From the IMG/VR virus record IMGVR_UViG_3300031539_000090, positions 1 through 43,580 of that record: a stretch of DNA of 43,580 bases; one strand, 5' to 3'. Below the pieces are notes generated by a model, which searched no databases, had not been told where the DNA came from, and saw nothing but the letters and a program-made list of their open reading frames with translations. Positions 41,849 to 43,580 of the stretch are shown here, piece after piece. This stretch comes from a virus. The position numbers were made by a program, and so were the translations under genes. Numbering within the stretch: position 1 is the first letter of the stretch; the number at the start of each line of letters is the position of its first letter.

Positions 41849-43580
41849 CATTGCCAGAAGGATTTGTCCTTGACGAGCCTGAATTACCCGAAGGCTTTGT
41901 TCTTGACGAACCTGCAATTCCCGATCCTCGCGAAGAAGAGAAACAGATAAAGGAGACGGTAGATATTTCCTATGATTTGGGAGTTCCGGTATTTGAAGTT
42001 GATACCAATTACAAACAGTTGGCAGATAAGCCGGAAAAGAGACCGCCAAGTAAAGCTCCAATGAGTCTTGTTGCATACACGCCGAGTCGGTGGGAAAAGT
42101 TTAAGGACTTTTTTGTAAGCAAACGGGAACCATTGCCCCCTAACGCCGATAGGATAGAAAAGATTACTCGCGCATTCGATATTGGCATGAGTGCTCCTCT
42201 GCGGGCTTTTATGAAATTCAGTAAGGGCATGACTCTTGGCGCTCCCGATTTGATGTGGGCGGCGATAAAGAGAATTACCCCCGATGATATGTGGGTCGAT
42301 GAAGTAAAGAATATGACTCTTGATGAGGCTATGGATTGGGCGGGTGGATATGACCCATCGGGATTTCAAAAGTCAGTTGGAGAGATTGCGGAGTTTGTAG
42401 GTCGATTAAGAACAGTAGCTCCAATAGCCCAAAAGATAGGAATAATTGGTAATACCCCAAAAGACATTACAGTTTTAGATAAAGCCTTTGAAAGTGCTAA
42501 ATTATTTGGTGCGGCAGCCGTAGGTGAACAGGTTGCTAAATATGCTTCTACTAAAATAGACCCGACAGAAGCGGAATATGGTTACGAAGGACCAAAGGCT
42601 GTCTTGAGGGATATGGCAATCGGGGCGATATTTAGTCTCGTTCATTCAGGAGTTAAGGGCGCATGGTCGAAACTAACGCCTACGGAACATCAAAGAGCGT
42701 TAAAGTTGCTCGGATTAAAAGAAGGGGCTTCCACAAATGAGATAAAGTCTGCGGCTCGTGATTTGTTTAGAAAGTATCACCCGGACAAAGCTAAAGGATT
42801 TCAAGCAGAATTTGAGCGTGTTGTTAAGGCAAGAGATACTCTTATTAAGGGCGAACCGCAGGACATAGTTTTTCGAGGCCAGAAGATTGTATTTAAGCCA
42901 AAGTTGCTTCCGGGCGAAACGGTAGAACAGCAAGCCATAAGATTAGCTAAGAAACCCACAGAGGTTGTTAAAGCAGCCCCCACAAAGCCCATTCCAGCCC
43001 CTACCAAGCCCGTAGAGCCGATAAAAGTACCAGAGCCGACCGTAGAGGGGGAAGTGGTAGCGCAAACACCAGAAGATGCCCAAAGAGCCTTACGAATTTG
43101 GCAGGAATACCTCAGAACGGGAGATGATGCTATTCTTGAAGATATGCCGCCGGGCGCAGAAATCCCTATAAGTCCAGAAGACGTTAGTTTGAGTTTAGCG
43201 GAATCATTAGATACTTCTGAAAAAAGAGTAGAATTCAAGAAAAATATGGCGGATGCTATCAATCTTGTAGAACGTGGGGGCGCGGAATTTAGAGATTTAA
43301 CGGCAGAAGTAATAGCATACCAAAAAGTATGGGGCAAAACAGACCCATTACCAACAGATATGCTCAGATATATTGGTATGGCTCCATCAGAACTCACCCC
43401 CACCCCTCCCGCAGAGCCGATAAAAGAGGCAGCCCCGACCGTAGAGGCCAAGCAAGCCCCCGCCGAGGCGAAGGGGAAGGTAAGAGACATTCTTGGTGGA
43501 GTTGAACCTATCACTCAGATAAATAAGGCTTTGAAAGATGCCGTTGAAATCCGGCCTAAAGTCGAAGCGGAGCGCAAGGC
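41830..43580 (+). CDS. Internal virion (gp16-like) protein with J-domain, partial
   Basis: The frame runs from the ATG at 41830 off the end of the window (583 residues seen). The N-terminus repeats LPEGFVLDEP, an element typical of large phage ejection proteins. Residues about 120-280 hold helical/membrane-like segments. Residues about 288-337 form a DnaJ-type J-domain: LLGLKEGASTNEIKSAARDL, then the diagnostic HPD at 317-319, and a closing helix. After it come Pro/Ala/Lys-rich linkers and a helical domain. It probably enters the host with the DNA; the J-domain could recruit host DnaK. The remainder is missing. Confidence 0.78.
   Translation, partial: MDTNTITLPEGFVLDEPELPEGFVLDEPAIPDPREEEKQIKETVDISYDLGVPVFEVDTNYKQLADKPEKRPPSKAPMSLVAYTPSRWEKFKDFFVSKREPLPPNADRIEKITRAFDIGMSAPLRAFMKFSKGMTLGAPDLMWAAIKRITPDDMWVDEVKNMTLDEAMDWAGGYDPSGFQKSVGEIAEFVGRLRTVAPIAQKIGIIGNTPKDITVLDKAFESAKLFGAAAVGEQVAKYASTKIDPTEAEYGYEGPKAVLRDMAIGAIFSLVHSGVKGAWSKLTPTEHQRALKLLGLKEGASTNEIKSAARDLFRKYHPDKAKGFQAEFERVVKARDTLIKGEPQDIVFRGQKIVFKPKLLPGETVEQQAIRLAKKPTEVVKAAPTKPIPAPTKPVEPIKVPEPTVEGEVVAQTPEDAQRALRIWQEYLRTGDDAILEDMPPGAEIPISPEDVSLSLAESLDTSEKRVEFKKNMADAINLVERGGAEFRDLTAEVIAYQKVWGKTDPLPTDMLRYIGMAPSELTPTPPAEPIKEAAPTVEAKQAPAEAKGKVRDILGGVEPITQINKALKDAVEIRPKVEAERK

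Noticed and set aside
42801-43514. 237-codon minus-strand ORF opposite the gp16-like gene
   Set aside because: It is antisense to the Pro/Ala/Lys-rich linker and J-domain coding region, which are clearly coding on the plus strand.
22824-43580. Diversity-generating retroelement, suggested by the BPP-1-like head genes
   Set aside because: I see no reverse transcriptase gene and no adenine-variable template/variable repeat pair in the window.
1-43580. tRNA genes
   Set aside because: I found no cloverleaf with a TTCGA-type T-loop and matching acceptor stem; by-eye search is limited, and a tRNAscan-type run would be decisive.

Overview
The window is part of a tailed-phage (podovirus-type, Caudoviricetes) genome or prophage, about 43.6 kb and cut at both ends. 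I see no rRNA, tRNA or host housekeeping gene. The head genes look like the epsilon15/BPP-1 lineage (GP7-type major capsid, Bbp16-type cement protein, T7-gp8-like portal). The tail and ejection genes follow T7-like order (tail tube A and B, then gp13, gp14, gp15 and gp16-like internal virion proteins). Shine-Dalgarno starts (GGAG/AAGG), a lipoprotein and many Sec-type signal peptides point to a diderm bacterial host. Asn-Glu-Pro-rich linkers recall Planctomycetota-type proteomes, but that is only a weak hint.

Layout. (1) 1-8149, plus strand: early/accessory block with a YqaJ/lambda-Exo nuclease, an SSB-like protein ending in DEIPF, an ASCH-domain protein, a DUF2284-like metal-binding protein, a DUF1064-like PD-(D/E)XK nuclease, a C5 cytosine methyltransferase and about a dozen very small proteins. 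(2) 8253-9236: an exported lipoprotein and a zinc-ribbon protein. (3) 9146-11530, minus strand: an operon with a short tyrosine integrase and Cys-rich small proteins, running from a sigma70-like promoter to an intrinsic terminator. (4) 11494-11776: divergent promoters, with a plus-strand promoter followed after about 95 nt by a strong terminator (candidate small RNA). (5) 12145-18890: terminase small subunit, a terminator, a run of tiny genes, a stand-alone piece of terminase linker, terminase large subunit and small membrane proteins. (6) 18967-24304: portal, scaffold, major capsid and cement protein, with a structured leader before the capsid gene. (7) 24319-39502: a giant beta-solenoid protein and tail/fibre proteins, most with N-terminal signal peptides. 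(8) 39495-43580: internal virion proteins; the last is open at the window end and carries a J-domain.

Two architectural themes stand out. First, groups of neighbouring small genes are separated by locus-specific repeated junctions of about 15-27 bp. These hold stop, ribosome-binding site and start together, and often encode a shared C-terminal tail (TGE, VVS, EVKE). The genes look like interchangeable cassettes. Second, the distal virion proteins carry export signals. This includes the tail-tube B protein, whose family normally begins directly at its conserved N-terminus, and it raises the possibility that part of the virion passes through or is anchored in the host envelope.

Other notable items are a duplicated tail-tube B C-terminus enclosing a GLUG-type adhesin domain, a methyltransferase gene whose +1 frame also encodes a conserved-looking protein, and a 119-bp duplication giving two different proteins the same membrane anchor. 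All functional calls come from reading motifs by eye; no database search was possible.
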